This document shows, one piece after another, positions 63,306 through 64,000 of a stretch of DNA of 64,000 bases. Source of the DNA: a virus; the IMG/VR virus record IMGVR_UViG_3300009164_000001, positions 1 to 64,000 of that record. The stretch is one strand, 5' to 3'. How positions within the stretch are numbered: the stretch's first letter is position 1; each line of letters opens with the position of its first letter. The notes below the pieces were generated by a model. That model searched no databases. It saw only the letters and a list, made by a program, of their open reading frames with translations, and had not been told where the DNA came from. Position numbers and translations under genes: made by a program.

Positions 63306-63613
63306 ACTGGAATTACGTTAATTTGAACCTGTTCTTTCTTAAGTAGTGGAGATAACTCGTACCCGTTCTTTGTTTGAACTATGGCATTCTTATCTTTCAA
63401 CCTTTTAACGTAATTGTTTAAAGTATTGTGGTCTTTGATTTCCATTACTTCTGCTACTTTCTTTTTGTTAGCAGGAGAGCACAGGTTTACAGTCTCACTA
63501 TTGTCAATGAAACTAGCTAGAATTCTAAGTTCTGTGTCTGTTAATTCCAGTATCCCATTGAACACTTGTAAGAACTTTAACGTGTTGTCTGTTTTAATGT
63601 TAAACTTCCTCAT
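63302..63613 (-). CDS. Small winged-helix DNA-binding protein
   Basis: This 103-aa protein shows a winged-helix pattern: helix (LTDTELRILASFI), helix (NKKKVAEVMEI), recognition helix (HNTLNNYVKRLKDKN) and wing (AIVQTKNGYELSPLL). It resembles MarR-like or replication-initiation-like folds. It could regulate late genes or act in packaging as a DNA-recognition protein. The start overlaps the previous gene by 14 bases. Confidence 0.7.
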   Translation of the reverse strand: MRKFNIKTDNTLKFLQVFNGILELTDTELRILASFIDNSETVNLCSPANKKKVAEVMEIKDHNTLNNYVKRLKDKNAIVQTKNGYELSPLLKKEQVQINVIPV

Positions 63614-63860
63614 CGTCTTCTTTAAGTTTGATTAATTGGATTTTTGCACGGCCATCCACGATGTGCACTTTGCAAGTTTTAGAGTAACTATTGAACTCTT
63701 CAAGATGTTCGTCAATATTTTCTCTTGTAACCAAGAAAGTAAGAAATACTTCAATCTCTTTAGTAGCTTGAAGTATATCTTTCTTTAATGATTGGAGATT
63801 TGGGGAAGCATCTCTAAGAGCATGATAGTCCTCTAGTGATAGAGTGACTGATCCGTTCAT
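63600..63860 (-). CDS. Unknown 86-aa protein
   Basis: This small protein has a helical middle (LQSLKKDILQATKEIEVFLTFL) and an acidic end (KLKEDDEEV). I recognise no family. Its start overlaps the stop of the GroES-like gene by one base (TAATG), and its end overlaps the winged-helix gene by 14 bases, so it is part of the same translation chain. Confidence 0.65.
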   Translation of the reverse strand: MNGSVTLSLEDYHALRDASPNLQSLKKDILQATKEIEVFLTFLVTRENIDEHLEEFNSYSKTCKVHIVDGRAKIQLIKLKEDDEEV

Positions 63861-64000
63861 TACATTACCCCTAATACAGCCATTGACTCGTTAATCATAA
63901 CATAGTCATTGCCATCAATTTCAATGATTACTCCGTCACTTGCTGGGTGAATGTATACAACATCTCCAGGTTTGCATTTGCAATCTGGTCCTGCAGCTAG
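63860..64000 (-). CDS. C-terminal part of a GroES-like co-chaperonin (cut by window edge)
   Basis: A minus-strand frame entering from the right edge ends at TAA 63860-63862. The visible 46 residues contain KPGDVVYIHPASDGVIIEID, then DYVMINESMAVLGVM. This matches the C-terminal half of GroES/cpn10: GDxV(I/V), a loop, a strand with ID-G, then (E/D)Y-x-(M/I/L)-(I/L)-x-E-S-x-(I/L)-(L/G). The N-terminal half with the mobile loop lies beyond the window. Phages such as T4 (gp31) encode GroES-like proteins for capsid folding. The position just before the terminase genes suits a head-assembly role. Confidence 0.75.
   Translation of the reverse strand, partial: LAAGPDCKCKPGDVVYIHPASDGVIIEIDGNDYVMINESMAVLGVM

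Noticed and set aside
1-64000. Stop-codon reassignment, known in some crAss-like phages
   Set aside because: TAG (52713), TGA (many 4-base overlaps) and TAA all end genes at sensible places, and giant frames run through without needing recoding.
1-64000. tRNA genes or CRISPR arrays
   Set aside because: No gap is long enough for a spacer array, and I found no cloverleaf-like segment in the gaps between genes.

Overview
The window is a 64 kb piece of a tailed double-stranded DNA phage, very probably a crAss-like phage (Crassvirales) or a close relative infecting a Bacteroidota host. The signs are a giant-ORF block in which one protein carries the D-x-D-x-D loop of the crAss-type virion RNA polymerase, a Stab-type tail protein, the order TerL, portal, Dps-like DUF5856 protein, scaffold and capsid protein, an IHF-like gene beside the terminase, a phage uracil-DNA glycosylase, low GC, and almost no recognisable Shine-Dalgarno sequences. 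TAA, TAG and TGA are all used as stops, so the standard bacterial code applies. I saw no tRNA, integrase, insertion sequence or CRISPR array, and no recognisable lysin.

Layout. Bases 1-9,698 hold a rightward DNA-metabolism block: an SSB-like protein, a small DnaG/Toprim primase, a PD-(D/E)XK nuclease, a GHKL ATPase and its partner resembling T4 rIIA/rIIB, a 5'-3' exonuclease, an unknown protein, uracil-DNA glycosylase and a DUF1599 nucleotide-associated protein. This block meets the leftward late block at a bidirectional terminator (9,711-9,732). Everything from 9,740 to 64,000 is transcribed leftward.

In transcription order (right to left), the late block starts with a tightly overlapping chain: the end of a GroES-like co-chaperonin, an 86-aa protein, a winged-helix protein, a 46-aa protein, a zinc-ribbon protein, an IHF-like protein, a possible small terminase and TerL. 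Then come portal, a Dps-like protein, two large GG-motif proteins, scaffold, major capsid protein, connector and decoration genes, fibre genes, a metallophosphoesterase, more connector genes and the Stab protein. Last come the internal (cargo) proteins, ending with three giant ORFs of 2272, 2497 (virion RNA polymerase) and 1578 aa. No gap between genes exceeds about 115 bases.

The most unusual signals are: (1) a recurring GG-hydrophobic-K-x-Y-x-x-GG motif spread over five different late proteins; (2) an element TAnnTTTG lying 4-6 bases before the start codon of five late genes, which looks like a Bacteroidota -7 promoter box placed for leaderless or near-leaderless transcripts; (3) zincin metalloprotease motifs at the N-termini of two giant virion proteins, including the RNA polymerase, and a degenerate one in a third protein; and (4) a PD-(D/E)XK nuclease signature near the end of the 2272-aa internal protein.
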